Source of the DNA: Flavihumibacter stibioxidans
Lineage (GTDB): Bacteria; Bacteroidota; Bacteroidia; Chitinophagales; Chitinophagaceae
Direction of reading: 5' to 3'
NCBI RefSeq assembly: GCF_014332695.1
Contig: NZ_MBUA01000012.1
Location: 119,858 to 183,857, forward strand
Length of the DNA stretch: 64,000 nt
Both the position numbers and the translations under genes were made by a program. The notes beneath the pieces are model-generated. The model was not told the origin of the DNA, searched no databases, and was given only the letters and a program-made list of their open reading frames with translations. Below, piece after piece: positions 1 to 8,855 of the stretch (positions are counted from its first letter, which is position 1; each line of letters begins with the position of its first letter).

Positions 1-1261
1 AAAGGGAATACCTTCTCTGCTGCAACAGTTCATCGATGAGTTTGGCCTTGTCACCGATGACAGCAGGTTTGGCAGTGGCAAGTTTCTGGAGACCATTACC
101 CTCCCGGATGATATCAAGGGCAGCAACCGCACCGGACAGGTCGTCTTTTTGCAATTTGGCTTCAGCATACATCAGCACCAGCTCCTCGTTACGGATGATC
201 TTAATGGGCGAGGTGTTGGTTGCATACATCTGTACTTCATGGCTCATCAGGGGGTAATCGGGTGGAGCAGATGCTTCTTCACGCTCCCTTACCCTTGCAA
301 TACCACCCTCGGCCATACTGGCTCCGAATACACGCTTGTCGCCAGTTTCAGCCTCAGGAATGAATTTTGACTGCACCAGCATCGGAGTGCCGGTATTGTC
401 AAATGAACGCCAGAGGGGATTGGTCACATCGCCGGAAACGTTCGAGAACATAAACTCAGGCCCTGCCTGCAGGTCGCCATCAAGATCCATAAAGGATGCA
501 TTCAATGCAGTTTCCAGGCCGGTCCAGTCCTTCTGGTACATGGCGATACGGGCTGCGACCGCACGGTTGAATTTCTTGAAACCCTCCACAGTTGACAGGT
601 CACCCCAACCGGTTACCATTGTGAAAGGGAAAGCAGCGGAACCCGCCTGCTCCAATGCAGCCAGACCTTCGTCTGCAAGGCCTTTCAGGTAGGTAAGGGA
701 TTCCGTATAGTTCTTGAAGCAGCCAGGCTTCAGCAGATCGCCCTCTGAACTCAGATCAGAGAAACTGGTACGGATACCATTGTTGCCCATCATATTCAGG
801 CAATTCAGCATGGCATAAGCCTGTACGGTTTTGCCAAACCCTTTTGCTGCGGCTTTTTCCGCGTCGGAAAGCGCCGAAGTATTCTGGGCCGACTGCAGCA
901 TGATTTCCGCACGACGGCGGGTTTGGTTGAATGACAGGTACCAGCCATACATAATGCCGGCTGCATCGAGTGGGATTTCTCCCTGTAACTCGCGGTAGTA
1001 ACGGCTTTCAGTCTGGGCAAAGTATACGATCTCACGACCGATGGAGCCCGACCAGGCACGGAAAGAAAACACGCCGTCCGGCATCACGGACTGTACACCA
1101 ACACCCAACTGGCCGATCTGTGCCCGGGTAGCATCTCTCAAAACCGATTCCTGTGTGGGAGCATTCGGGTTTTGAACATAATCTGTTTTGGTGCAGGAAC
1201 TGCCGAGGACCGTTATGACAGACAGCAACAACACACTGCCTTTATAAAACTTCTTTAACAT
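1..1261 (-). CDS. SusD/RagB-family outer-membrane lipoprotein, 3' end cut by window edge
   Basis: This is the substrate-binding lipoprotein partner of the SusC receptor encoded 21 bp upstream. The frame opens at an ATG at 1261 with a lipoprotein signal peptide (MLKKFYKGSVLLLS...) and lipobox LGSSC, with Cys23 as the likely lipidated residue. About 420 residues are visible and no stop is reached. The last visible residues, LLQQRRYSL, match the segment just before the family's usual FFEGHRW motif, so roughly 30-50 C-terminal residues are missing. The sequence is alpha-helical and TPR-like, with the SusD hallmark RNEELVLMYAEAKL near the C-terminus. The second SusD in this window has the same RNEELILLYAEAKI and RRYSLFFEGHRW blocks. 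The substrate cannot be read from the sequence. Confidence 0.93.
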   Translation of the reverse strand, partial: MLKKFYKGSVLLLSVITVLGSSCTKTDYVQNPNAPTQESVLRDATRAQIGQLGVGVQSVMPDGVFSFRAWSGSIGREIVYFAQTESRYYRELQGEIPLDAAGIMYGWYLSFNQTRRRAEIMLQSAQNTSALSDAEKAAAKGFGKTVQAYAMLNCLNMMGNNGIRTSFSDLSSEGDLLKPGCFKNYTESLTYLKGLADEGLAALEQAGSAAFPFTMVTGWGDLSTVEGFKKFNRAVAARIAMYQKDWTGLETALNASFMDLDGDLQAGPEFMFSNVSGDVTNPLWRSFDNTGTPMLVQSKFIPEAETGDKRVFGASMAEGGIARVREREEASAPPDYPLMSHEVQMYATNTSPIKIIRNEELVLMYAEAKLQKDDLSGAVAALDIIREGNGLQKLATAKPAVIGDKAKLIDELLQQRRYSL

Positions 1262-1282
1262 AGATTCAAATTGAAAGGTGAA

Positions 1283-4258
1283 TTAGAGACCAATATTCAG
1301 GTGAAAGAAATAGCGTTTTGCCAGCGGGAACGGCGCCAGGTCAACACCACCGGTGAGGGCACCGCCGGCGTTACCGGTATTGAAGTTGGACACTTCTGGA
1401 TCGTACCCGTAATAATCGGTGATGGTGAGCAGGTTCTGTGCCGACAAACCGATACGTACATTCTGAACAAAACTCTTGAACGCGCCTTTCAGGAAAGCTG
1501 AAGGAACATTATAATACAAACCGGCTTCGCGCAGGCGAATATAACTTGCATCAAAAACAAAATTATATATCTCGGATCCCTGGCGTTCAACCCCCACCGG
1601 TTCACCTGATTTGCCCACGGTGCTCCAGTCTTCCGTAGTACCGCCTTCGTCTTTCAGCAGGCGGGTGAGGGAGGCATTGTATCCACCCTGGCTGGTATGC
1701 CACAGCATGTTGAATTCAAAGTTTTTGGCGAAACGCAGGTTGTTGTTCCAGCTCATCTGAAAATCAGGCTGGTAATCTTTGTAGTTGATCGTGTTTCCAT
1801 TCTCATCCACACCCCACCATGCAGTTGGGGAGGTACCCAGCTGGATGCGCTTCCGTCCATAGGTTCCGAATCCGGAATTGGCCACATAGGAAGGTGGAAT
1901 GTTCAGCCGGGTAACTTCAGACTTGTTTGTCCAGTACTGAACGGATGTTGTCCATTCCAACTGACTCCTTTTGATCACCTGTGCATTCAGTCCGATCTCG
2001 ATTCCTTTGTTCATGATATCACCCACCGGGAAGAGCTTAATTGAACTCACACCACTACCGGGAGAAAGCGTGTAGGGGAAAAGGAAATTCTTCACTTTCT
2101 TATTGTAGTAAGTAGCTTCCAGGCTGATCCTGTTATTGAGGAAGCCAAGGTCAAGCCCGAATTCAATTTCCTGGGCACGCTCGGGATCAAGTGCTCCAAG
2201 GCCCAACAGGGTTGGAGTCACAGAACCCAGTTCCCCGCCATAATTCACACCCAGCAGGTTGGAGTAAACCGCATCAAATGAGGGAAAACCGGATGCTTCA
2301 CCAAAAGCAAAACGGGGTTTCACCTGGTTGATCACATCAGATTTCCAGAAACCGAAATTGGCAATATTCACTGCAACAGCAGCACGGGGATAATAGTAAT
2401 ATTTGTCATAATTCAAACCAGACAGTGTAGACTTATCTGCACGCAGACCTACCCGGCCAATCACTTTATCATCCCAGTTCAATTCCTGGCTGGCATCGAA
2501 TGCTACCACGGAACTCCTGTTGATGATATTTCCGGTAGTAATACGCTGTGCTATGCTCGGATTGGTTTGTGCAGGAAGCAATCCTTCACCCTGGATATAA
2601 GACTGATCGGTCCGCTGGTCATCCCTCAGGAAAACCAGACCTGTGGTAAGATCCAGGTTATTGCCAATATTGGTATTGAAATTAAGTCCGGCCTGCATAT
2701 AAGTGTACCTCGACTTATTGGTGGTCTGGCGGATGGCGCCCTTGAGTGCAGATTCTTCCATCAGCTGGAGGTCTTCAGGCATATACACCGTAGGCTCTGA
2801 AACGAGGTAGTCAACTCCCCCGCGCAGGGACATTTTCAGGGTTGATTTTTCACCCTTAAACAGGTAGGCATTTATTTCACCTGAATTCAGAAAACGGTTG
2901 GTCTTTTCAATATTCGAAGCACGGTCAATGATTTCCATGGGGTTCTGCGAACGACCCGGAATAGTCGGATAGGTACCATCGGCGCGACGGCTGATGTCAA
3001 TGAAATTCGGAATGTATGGAATCGCATAAGTCAGCGACACACCCCTGTTGTCATTTCCGGTGAAACCACGGCTGGCCCAGGAGTTGATGAAATTACTGCT
3101 CACTTTAAAGTCGATGTAATCATTCAGCTTGTGATCGAGGTTCATACGGAATGATTTACGGGTATAACCGGTCTTTTTCTGAATACCGGTTTCATTCTGG
3201 TAGGATCCGGCAATGTAGTATTTGGTACGGTCATTACCACCCGAAAGGTTCAGGCTGGTGTTATTGATCTTACCTGTATTTCCCCAGATCATTTTTTCAT
3301 AATCCCAGGTCTTGCCATCAGCTGCATCTAAAAGTTCCAGGGCTTCCTCTTCAGGAATATTGTAAGCCCCGCCATAGGTAGCAATTTTCTCAGGCGTCCA
3401 GTCAGAAGAACCCAGGAATTTGCTGGCCTTTGTAAAACCAAAATCCTGGTTCACATTGATCCTCGTTTTACCCGACTTACCTCGTTTTGTCGTGATCACA
3501 ATCACCCCCGCACCTGCACGGGATCCGTAAATGGCCGAGGCAGAAGGTCCTTTCAGCACTTCAATGCTTTCGATATCGGCAGGGTTCAGGTCGGCGATCC
3601 TGTTGGGTGCCTGGTCCTGCGAACCCGCATCCAGGCCGGTAGCCCCTGTAAATGCGCGGGTACCCGTACCTGTGGCAAACTGGTCATTGTTCACAATCAC
3701 ACCATCCACCACAAACAAAGGCTGGGATGATCCGGCAACAGTGGATACACCCCTTAAGCGTATACTCACGCCACCGCCCGGTGCACCTGAGTTGGCTGAT
3801 ATCTGGGCTCCGGGAACCTTACCGCTAATGGCGCCATCGAGTGTAGGCGGACGGGTTGATCCGGTCAGTTCTTTTGCACTGATACGCGCCACAGAGTTGG
3901 CTGCATTTGATTTTTTAATGGATGTTGCCAGGCCGGTTACCACCACTTCATTCAGGTTGGTATCATCTTCTTTTAATACAATAACATTGTCACCGGCCCT
4001 GGGTGATAATGTCTGGGCCAGGAAACCCACATAAGAAACTTCAAGCCTTGTGGTATTGGCCGGCATGTTGATGCTGAAATTTCCGTTGGCATCTGTTTGC
4101 GCGGAAATCTTGGTGCCCCTGACTATAACCGTAGCACCAGGCAGCGGAGCACCTGTGGCGTCTGTAACCCGGCCCTTTACAGTTTGCTGGGCAGCAGCCA
4201 GTACGGGTATTGCCAATCCAATCAGGATCGGCAGAAATCTCCCCATGATTTTTCTCAT
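1283..4258 (-). CDS. SusC/RagA-family TonB-linked outer-membrane receptor
   Basis: A 991-residue TonB-dependent transporter that would form the barrel under the SusD lid encoded next. I chose the ATG at 4258 because it gives a clean signal peptide (MRKIMGRFLPILIGLAIPV, cleavage near AAA-QQ); the frame stays open upstream to 4336. Order: signal peptide, carboxypeptidase-regulatory-like beta domain (about residues 27-110, KGRVTDATGAPLPGATV), the SusC signature NEVVVTGLAT at the TonB box, a plug domain with SGAPGGGVSIRLRGV and IESIEVLKGPSASAIYG, then the barrel ending in YFFHLNIGL. It is a paralogue of the SusC at 17510-20440. No anti-sigma/ECF pair or hybrid sensor lies beside it, so regulation and substrate are unknown. 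Confidence 0.95.
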   Translation of the reverse strand: MRKIMGRFLPILIGLAIPVLAAAQQTVKGRVTDATGAPLPGATVIVRGTKISAQTDANGNFSINMPANTTRLEVSYVGFLAQTLSPRAGDNVIVLKEDDTNLNEVVVTGLATSIKKSNAANSVARISAKELTGSTRPPTLDGAISGKVPGAQISANSGAPGGGVSIRLRGVSTVAGSSQPLFVVDGVIVNNDQFATGTGTRAFTGATGLDAGSQDQAPNRIADLNPADIESIEVLKGPSASAIYGSRAGAGVIVITTKRGKSGKTRINVNQDFGFTKASKFLGSSDWTPEKIATYGGAYNIPEEEALELLDAADGKTWDYEKMIWGNTGKINNTSLNLSGGNDRTKYYIAGSYQNETGIQKKTGYTRKSFRMNLDHKLNDYIDFKVSSNFINSWASRGFTGNDNRGVSLTYAIPYIPNFIDISRRADGTYPTIPGRSQNPMEIIDRASNIEKTNRFLNSGEINAYLFKGEKSTLKMSLRGGVDYLVSEPTVYMPEDLQLMEESALKGAIRQTTNKSRYTYMQAGLNFNTNIGNNLDLTTGLVFLRDDQRTDQSYIQGEGLLPAQTNPSIAQRITTGNIINRSSVVAFDASQELNWDDKVIGRVGLRADKSTLSGLNYDKYYYYPRAAVAVNIANFGFWKSDVINQVKPRFAFGEASGFPSFDAVYSNLLGVNYGGELGSVTPTLLGLGALDPERAQEIEFGLDLGFLNNRISLEATYYNKKVKNFLFPYTLSPGSGVSSIKLFPVGDIMNKGIEIGLNAQVIKRSQLEWTTSVQYWTNKSEVTRLNIPPSYVANSGFGTYGRKRIQLGTSPTAWWGVDENGNTINYKDYQPDFQMSWNNNLRFAKNFEFNMLWHTSQGGYNASLTRLLKDEGGTTEDWSTVGKSGEPVGVERQGSEIYNFVFDASYIRLREAGLYYNVPSAFLKGAFKSFVQNVRIGLSAQNLLTITDYYGYDPEVSNFNTGNAGGALTGGVDLAPFPLAKRYFFHLNIGL

Positions 4259-4390
4259 GAAATTCAATTTTGATTTTAGAACTAAAAGCTTAACTAAACA
4301 TTCAGTTAATGTGTTAACAAGCGGATTTGACCGCAATTTTAGTTCTAACGTTGCTGACGTTGCATGCCACTCATCACGAAAAAAAGGCCT

Positions 4391-4461
4391 TGATAAGTTG
4401 TAAACTCAGACACGATAAGTTGTCGGATAATCATGATAAGAAGAGGATGCATCATGATAAG
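4391..4461. repeat. Four phased GATAAG direct repeats upstream of susC
   Basis: TGATAAG or CGATAAG occurs at 4391, 4413, 4434 and 4455, so spacings are 22, 21 and 21 bp, close to two helical turns. The first two copies share GATAAGTTGT and the last two share ATCATGATAAGA. They lie 130-200 bp upstream of the susC start at 4258. An operator array read by a protein on one face of the helix is an inference; no cognate regulator is adjacent. Confidence 0.5.
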
Positions 4462-4463
4462 AC

Positions 4464-4509
4464 ACAGGCGGGGCGCCTGTTCCGGAAGATGCTAAGCGGC
4501 ACTGCCGCT
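4464..4509 (-). terminator. Two hairpins after the hydrogenase structural operon
   Basis: Reading leftward past the stop of the maturation protease gene there is first a near-perfect palindrome at 4495-4509 (AGCGGCA/TGCCGCT) and then a 7-bp stem with a 3-nt loop at 4464-4480 (ACAGGCG/CGCCTGT). Neither is followed by a U-run, so this is at best a factor-dependent stop or RNA-stabilising structure. Confidence 0.3.
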
Positions 4510-4529
4510 GAATGAAGACAGGATAAAAT

Positions 4530-5024
4530 TCAGGCGATAACAGGAACTGCATTATTATCCACCAGTATCCGGTGAATATGCTGCCGGATCAAATCCAGCA
4601 ATGCAGGAATTTTTCGTTTAATGATCGGCGTTAGCTCAACACCCTGCTCCTGGATGGATGGTATGCTGATTACATAGAGCTGTATATCGGGTGCTGAACC
4701 CAAAAGCTGTAAAGCCCCGACCAGGTCTTTTAACCCGATATCGTGGGTACTCATGGCCCTGGGAAAATCCGCGGCAAATCTGGGCTTAATAAGCCTGATA
4801 GTTCCCGGTGGTTTATTATCCAGCGTGGCATCAATCATGATGATGGTGGAATATGACTGCAGGTATTCCAGTAAGTGAAATCCTCCTGTACCACCATCCA
4901 GCACATCCACGCCTGGCGGAAGTGTTTCCATGGATAATGCTTCGGCGATATGAACGCCTACGCCTTCATCGGCCATCAGGTAATTGCCGATTCCCAATAC
5001 AAGTATGCTATGCGCAGCTTTCAT
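4530..5024 (-). CDS. hyaD: [NiFe]-hydrogenase maturation endopeptidase (HyaD/HupD family)
   Basis: A 164-residue cytoplasmic protease that removes the C-terminal peptide of the hydrogenase large subunit after nickel insertion. The family fold is clear: GIGN at residues 11-14, DEGVG from residue 19, a DGGTGG segment at 43-48, and the three nickel-sensing residues expected from HybD/HyaD at Glu20, Asp65 (MIDAT) and His94 (STHD). Length matches the family. It is the last gene of the leftward hyaA-hyaB-cytochrome b-hyaD operon, starting 4 bp after the cytochrome b gene. Its target here should be the tail after His557 of the HyaB at 5845-7569. Confidence 0.94.
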   Translation of the reverse strand: MKAAHSILVLGIGNYLMADEGVGVHIAEALSMETLPPGVDVLDGGTGGFHLLEYLQSYSTIIMIDATLDNKPPGTIRLIKPRFAADFPRAMSTHDIGLKDLVGALQLLGSAPDIQLYVISIPSIQEQGVELTPIIKRKIPALLDLIRQHIHRILVDNNAVPVIA

Positions 5025-5028
5025 ATTT

Positions 5029-5823
5029 TCACTTTGTTCCCGGTTTTAAAGCAGATTCAGGAACTGACTTGAATCCGGTTCCGCCTGCAGTCTGCGGCGA
5101 CTTCTTTTTTTTGGCTGCAGCTTCCCGCTTCATTTCCTGGAACACTTCTTCTTCTATAAACTTCCAGCCGCCGCCCATGCTGCTGATTTCACCCCGGCCT
5201 TCCACATAATCGTGGTAGAAAACCAGGTACACATGCACCACGGTAAATAATATGAACAGCCACATCACCGCATGGTGGATCTGTCTCAGCAAGGCATCAC
5301 CACCAGTCAGATAGGGCACCCATGCGAACATTTTCGCCAGCCAGAAATCACTGGTGGCGGCATAGAGACCAAATCCTGTCAGTATCTGTAACAGAAACAG
5401 GATGAACACCAGGAAATAACTGATCCCGGCCACGGCATTATGTCCCACGCTCAGGTGTTCTTTGCCTTTCATCATCAGGATATCCATCTTCAATACCTGC
5501 CAGATTTCACGGAAGAACTTTTTGTTGGTAGGAATAAAATTCTTCCAGGACGCATATTTATTACCCACAAAACCCCAGTAGATCCGGAAGATAAAATTGA
5601 AGAGAAAGATATAGGCCGCAATGAAATGGATCAGTTTCATCCAGCCCATCAGGAATTGGGCGGATGCTTCCCTGGAAGACAGGATGGCCAGGGGATCGCC
5701 GATGTAAAAGCCGGTTACGATCAAAACCAAAATACACAAGGCATTCAGCCAATGGTAAATTCTTACCGGCTGTTCCCAGACATATACTCTGCGAAGTTTA
5801 TGGACACTGTCAGGATGTATCAT
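5029..5823 (-). CDS. hyaC: Ni/Fe-hydrogenase b-type cytochrome subunit
   Basis: A 264-residue integral membrane dihaem cytochrome b that anchors the hydrogenase dimer and passes electrons from H2 to the quinone pool. Four hydrophobic helices are visible. Candidate haem-ligand histidines lie in VRIYHWLNALCILVL near the N-terminus, in LIHFIAAYIFLF, and in IHHAVMWLFILFTVVHVYLVFYHD in the last third. The C-terminal tail after about residue 215 is charged, rich in Lys and Glu, and probably cytoplasmic; it is longer than in the Escherichia coli protein as I remember it. It lies between hyaB and hyaD in one operon. Confidence 0.94.
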   Translation of the reverse strand: MIHPDSVHKLRRVYVWEQPVRIYHWLNALCILVLIVTGFYIGDPLAILSSREASAQFLMGWMKLIHFIAAYIFLFNFIFRIYWGFVGNKYASWKNFIPTNKKFFREIWQVLKMDILMMKGKEHLSVGHNAVAGISYFLVFILFLLQILTGFGLYAATSDFWLAKMFAWVPYLTGGDALLRQIHHAVMWLFILFTVVHVYLVFYHDYVEGRGEISSMGGGWKFIEEEVFQEMKREAAAKKKKSPQTAGGTGFKSVPESALKPGTK

Positions 5824-5844
5824 AACCGTTGATTTGAGAATGAA

Positions 5845-7569
5845 TCAATCGCCCAGAATACTGATTCTGTTGATATGTTTTCCGTTTTCATCATACAGGT
5901 GTACGGCACAGGCAAGGCAGGGATCAAAGGAGTGAATGGTGCGCAGGATTTCAACCGGCTGGTTGATATCAGCCACAGGCGTATCGATCAAAGCCGCTTC
6001 ATAAGCCGACAGTTTACCATTCCCATCCCGCGGGGAGGCGTTCCAGGTGGTGGGCACCACCAGCTGGTAATTGGCAATCTTTCCGTCATCGATATTGATC
6101 CAGTGCGCCAGGGCTCCCCTGGGTGCTTCCGAATGCCCTACTCCCACTGCCTTTGAAGGCCAGGTGGAAGGATCAAATTTACTGGTGTCTGCCATCCGGG
6201 TATCACCCGACTTAATGCTGTTGATGAGTTTATCATAAAACTCCATTGCCCACTGGCCAACCAGGATGGTTTCCAATCCCCTCGCCGCGGTACGTCCCAA
6301 TGTGGAAAACAGGGCAGTAACAGGGATATCCAGGTCCTTCAGGGTTTTATTCACCACTTCCTGGTAATCCTGCCGGCCCCTAGCATATCCAACCAGCACC
6401 CTTGCCAGCGGACCTACTTCCATAGCATGACCATTCCAACGGGGTGTTTTCAGGTAACTGTATTTCTGGGTGGTATCCAGGTAGTCAAAAGGAGGCTTGG
6501 GTCCTGAATATTTCACCTTGCTTTCCCCTTTCCAGGGATGCAGGCCAACCTTATCGCCATCCTTGTATTCATACCAGCTGTGTGAAATAAATTCCTGGAT
6601 CTCATCGTCCTTGCGAAGATCCACCTCGTGTACCTTGCTGATGTCCTTATCCAGTATCACACCAGACGGAAACTTGTAGGACTTTTCATCTTTGTAACCG
6701 TTCTCGCCCAGGTCGCCATAGACCATGAAATTTCCAAGCCCGCCGCCAATGCTACCCCAGTCCTTATAGAAAGATGCAATAGCCATCAGGTCCGGAATAT
6801 AAACCTGCTCCACAAATACCTTCGCCTGGTCGAGCAGTTGTTTCACATGCGCCAGTCTTTCTGCATTTATGCCACTTACATCGTCCACCGAAATAGAACA
6901 GGCCATTCCACCCACCAGGTAGTTGGGGTGCGGGTTTTTACCGCCAAAGATGGCATGCACTTTCACGATCTCCTTCTGCCATTCAAGCGCTTCCAGGTAG
7001 TGAGCCAAACCGATCAGGTTCACTTCTGCCGGCAGCTTGTAGGCCGGGTGACCCCAGTAGCCATTGGCGAAAATGCCCAGCTGGCCGCTTTCCACGAATT
7101 TGCCGATCCTTTTCTGCAGGTCGCTGAAATAACCGGGCGAACTCTTGGGCCATGGTGATATGCTCTGTGCCAGCTCGGATGTTTTTTTCGGATCTGCTTT
7201 CAGCGCATTCACCACATCCACCCAGTCCATCGCATGCAGGTGATAAAAATGTACCACATGGTCATGCAGGTACTGGGTGCAGAACATGATATTACGCACC
7301 CATTCTGCGTTGGGCGGAATATTAATTCCCAGCGCGTCTTCCACACATCTTACTGATGTGAGGGAATGCACGGAGGTACAAACCCCGCAAACCCTGCCTA
7401 CAAAGGCCCATGCATCGCGCGGATCCCTTCCCCTTAAAATTTCTTCCAGCAACCGCACCATCGTGCCGCTGCTGTAGGCTTCCGTGATCCTGCCGTTTTC
7501 TATTTCGGCTTCTACCCTTAGATGTCCTTCTATCCGGGTAACCGGATCAACGACAATTCGCTTACTCAT
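5845..7569 (-). CDS. hyaB: [NiFe]-hydrogenase large (catalytic) subunit
   Basis: A 574-residue catalytic subunit of a membrane-bound uptake hydrogenase that carries the Ni-Fe(CN)2CO centre. The two cysteine pairs that bind the metals are present: RVCGVC (Cys61, Cys64) and DPCLACAVH (Cys551, Cys554). His557 is the expected cleavage site, leaving a 17-residue propeptide (LYDENGKHINRISILGD) for the HyaD protease encoded in the same operon. The N-terminal block DPVTRIEGHLRVE is diagnostic of group 1 enzymes. It follows hyaA by 18 bp. Together with the O2-tolerance cysteines in HyaA this suggests group 1d; subgroup 1l is not excluded from sequence reading alone. Confidence 0.97.
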   Translation of the reverse strand: MSKRIVVDPVTRIEGHLRVEAEIENGRITEAYSSGTMVRLLEEILRGRDPRDAWAFVGRVCGVCTSVHSLTSVRCVEDALGINIPPNAEWVRNIMFCTQYLHDHVVHFYHLHAMDWVDVVNALKADPKKTSELAQSISPWPKSSPGYFSDLQKRIGKFVESGQLGIFANGYWGHPAYKLPAEVNLIGLAHYLEALEWQKEIVKVHAIFGGKNPHPNYLVGGMACSISVDDVSGINAERLAHVKQLLDQAKVFVEQVYIPDLMAIASFYKDWGSIGGGLGNFMVYGDLGENGYKDEKSYKFPSGVILDKDISKVHEVDLRKDDEIQEFISHSWYEYKDGDKVGLHPWKGESKVKYSGPKPPFDYLDTTQKYSYLKTPRWNGHAMEVGPLARVLVGYARGRQDYQEVVNKTLKDLDIPVTALFSTLGRTAARGLETILVGQWAMEFYDKLINSIKSGDTRMADTSKFDPSTWPSKAVGVGHSEAPRGALAHWINIDDGKIANYQLVVPTTWNASPRDGNGKLSAYEAALIDTPVADINQPVEILRTIHSFDPCLACAVHLYDENGKHINRISILGD

Positions 7570-7587
7570 AACAGTGATATTATTGCG

Positions 7588-8715
7588 TTAGGTATTCTCC
7601 AGATCCTGCTCACTCTTCCGGCCTTCTTTTTCCAGGTCGGTAATCATTTTATGTTTCCTGATATTGGTCATGATGGCATGGGCGCCAATGGCACCTGCCG
7701 TTACGCCCAGGGCTATCTTACCCACCGTATCGGCTGTTGATTCAATACCGAATCCGGGGAAGGCCGAAGCACGTTCATAGATCCTGCCATTATCCCAGAA
7801 ATTGGCTTCACTGCAGCCAAAGCAACCATGTCCGCTCTGGATGGGGAAACTGGTTCCGTTGTTCCACTTGGTTACACCGCAGGCATTATAGGTAGAAGGT
7901 CCCTTGCACCCAACTTTATACAGGCAGTAGCCTTTTTTCGCATTCTCATCATCAAAACTTTCCACATACAGTCCGGCATCATAATATGGACGGCGGTAAC
8001 AGGTATCGTGAACGCGTTTGCTGTAAAATGCCTTGGGCCGGCCCATTCCGTCGAGTTCGGGAATCTTGCCAAATGTGACCACATGCACAATTACGCCGGC
8101 CATCACCTCGCCAATCGGCGGGCAACCCGGAACTTTGATCACGGGCTTTCCATGTACGAGTTTATGTATCGGGGTGGCTGAAGTAGGATTAGGTTTGGCA
8201 GCCTGTACACAACCATTGCTGGCACAACTGCCCCAGGCGATAATTGCTTTTGCTCCCTCGGCCGCTTCTTCCAGAATCTGGAGGGATGTCTTGCCGCCGA
8301 TCATGCAGTACACGCCGTCTGCATCGGTCGGAACGCTGCCTTCCACACAGAGAATATATTCTCCCTTGTATTTGGTCATGGTATTCTTCATGGCCTCCTC
8401 CGCCTGGAAACCGGAAGCAGCCATCAGGGTCTCCGTATAATCCAGGGAGATCTGGTCGAGAAGGATGTCCGCAACCATGGGATGCGATGAACGGATAAAG
8501 CTCTCACTGCAACAGGTGCATTCCTGGAAATGTAACCAGATGACGGGCAGCCTGGTCTTTTGTTGCATGGCCTTGGCAATCTGGGCTATACCTGCCTGTG
8601 ACAGGCCCATATAGGCGGCCAGCATGGTACAGAACTGCATGAATTCGCGGCGCGAATAACCTTTTCGCCTTACCTCATCATAATAAGTTGGGGCTTCTTT
8701 AATTGGAGTAGGCAT
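7588..8715 (-). CDS. hyaA: [NiFe]-hydrogenase small subunit, oxygen-tolerant type
   Basis: A 375-residue Fe-S electron-transfer subunit exported folded by the Tat pathway. I chose the ATG at 8715 (MPTPIKEAPTYY) because it places the twin-arginine motif SRREFMQF at residues 21-28; the frame is open to 8781. The proximal-cluster motif reads ECTCCSESF (Cys66, Cys68, Cys69), and WGSCASNGC supplies a further extra cysteine. These two supernumerary cysteines mark the [4Fe-3S] proximal cluster of O2-tolerant enzymes such as E. coli Hyd-1. Medial and distal cluster motifs (CYRRPYYDAG, CLYKVGCKGP, GHGCFGCSE) follow. A C-terminal hydrophobic helix (IALGVTAGAIGAHAIM) anchors it. It is the first gene of the structural operon. 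Confidence 0.97.
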   Translation of the reverse strand: MPTPIKEAPTYYDEVRRKGYSRREFMQFCTMLAAYMGLSQAGIAQIAKAMQQKTRLPVIWLHFQECTCCSESFIRSSHPMVADILLDQISLDYTETLMAASGFQAEEAMKNTMTKYKGEYILCVEGSVPTDADGVYCMIGGKTSLQILEEAAEGAKAIIAWGSCASNGCVQAAKPNPTSATPIHKLVHGKPVIKVPGCPPIGEVMAGVIVHVVTFGKIPELDGMGRPKAFYSKRVHDTCYRRPYYDAGLYVESFDDENAKKGYCLYKVGCKGPSTYNACGVTKWNNGTSFPIQSGHGCFGCSEANFWDNGRIYERASAFPGFGIESTADTVGKIALGVTAGAIGAHAIMTNIRKHKMITDLEKEGRKSEQDLENT

Positions 8716-8855
8716 GAGCAATTCAATTAGGAGAAATGAATACCCAATTTTACCCCTAAAAATTTTACAGGAATATGACAAATTTCAATAATAGGATTGA
8801 TACTCGTCATCCTCCGGAGATGGAACTGTTGATAATTTGAATCAAAATAAACAGC
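8716..8855. promoter_or_regulatory. Divergent regulatory region between hya and hyp operons
   Basis: These 140 bp separate two divergent operons and must hold both promoters. On the plus strand TAATTTG sits about 18 bp before the 8856 start and resembles the -7 box TAnnTTTG with one base missing. On the minus strand AT-rich stretches containing TAAAATTTT and TAAAATTGG lie 25-50 bp before hyaA. I see no clear inverted repeat for a hydrogen- or oxygen-responsive regulator, and no hydrogenase-sensor or HoxA-type gene is nearby. Confidence 0.45.
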
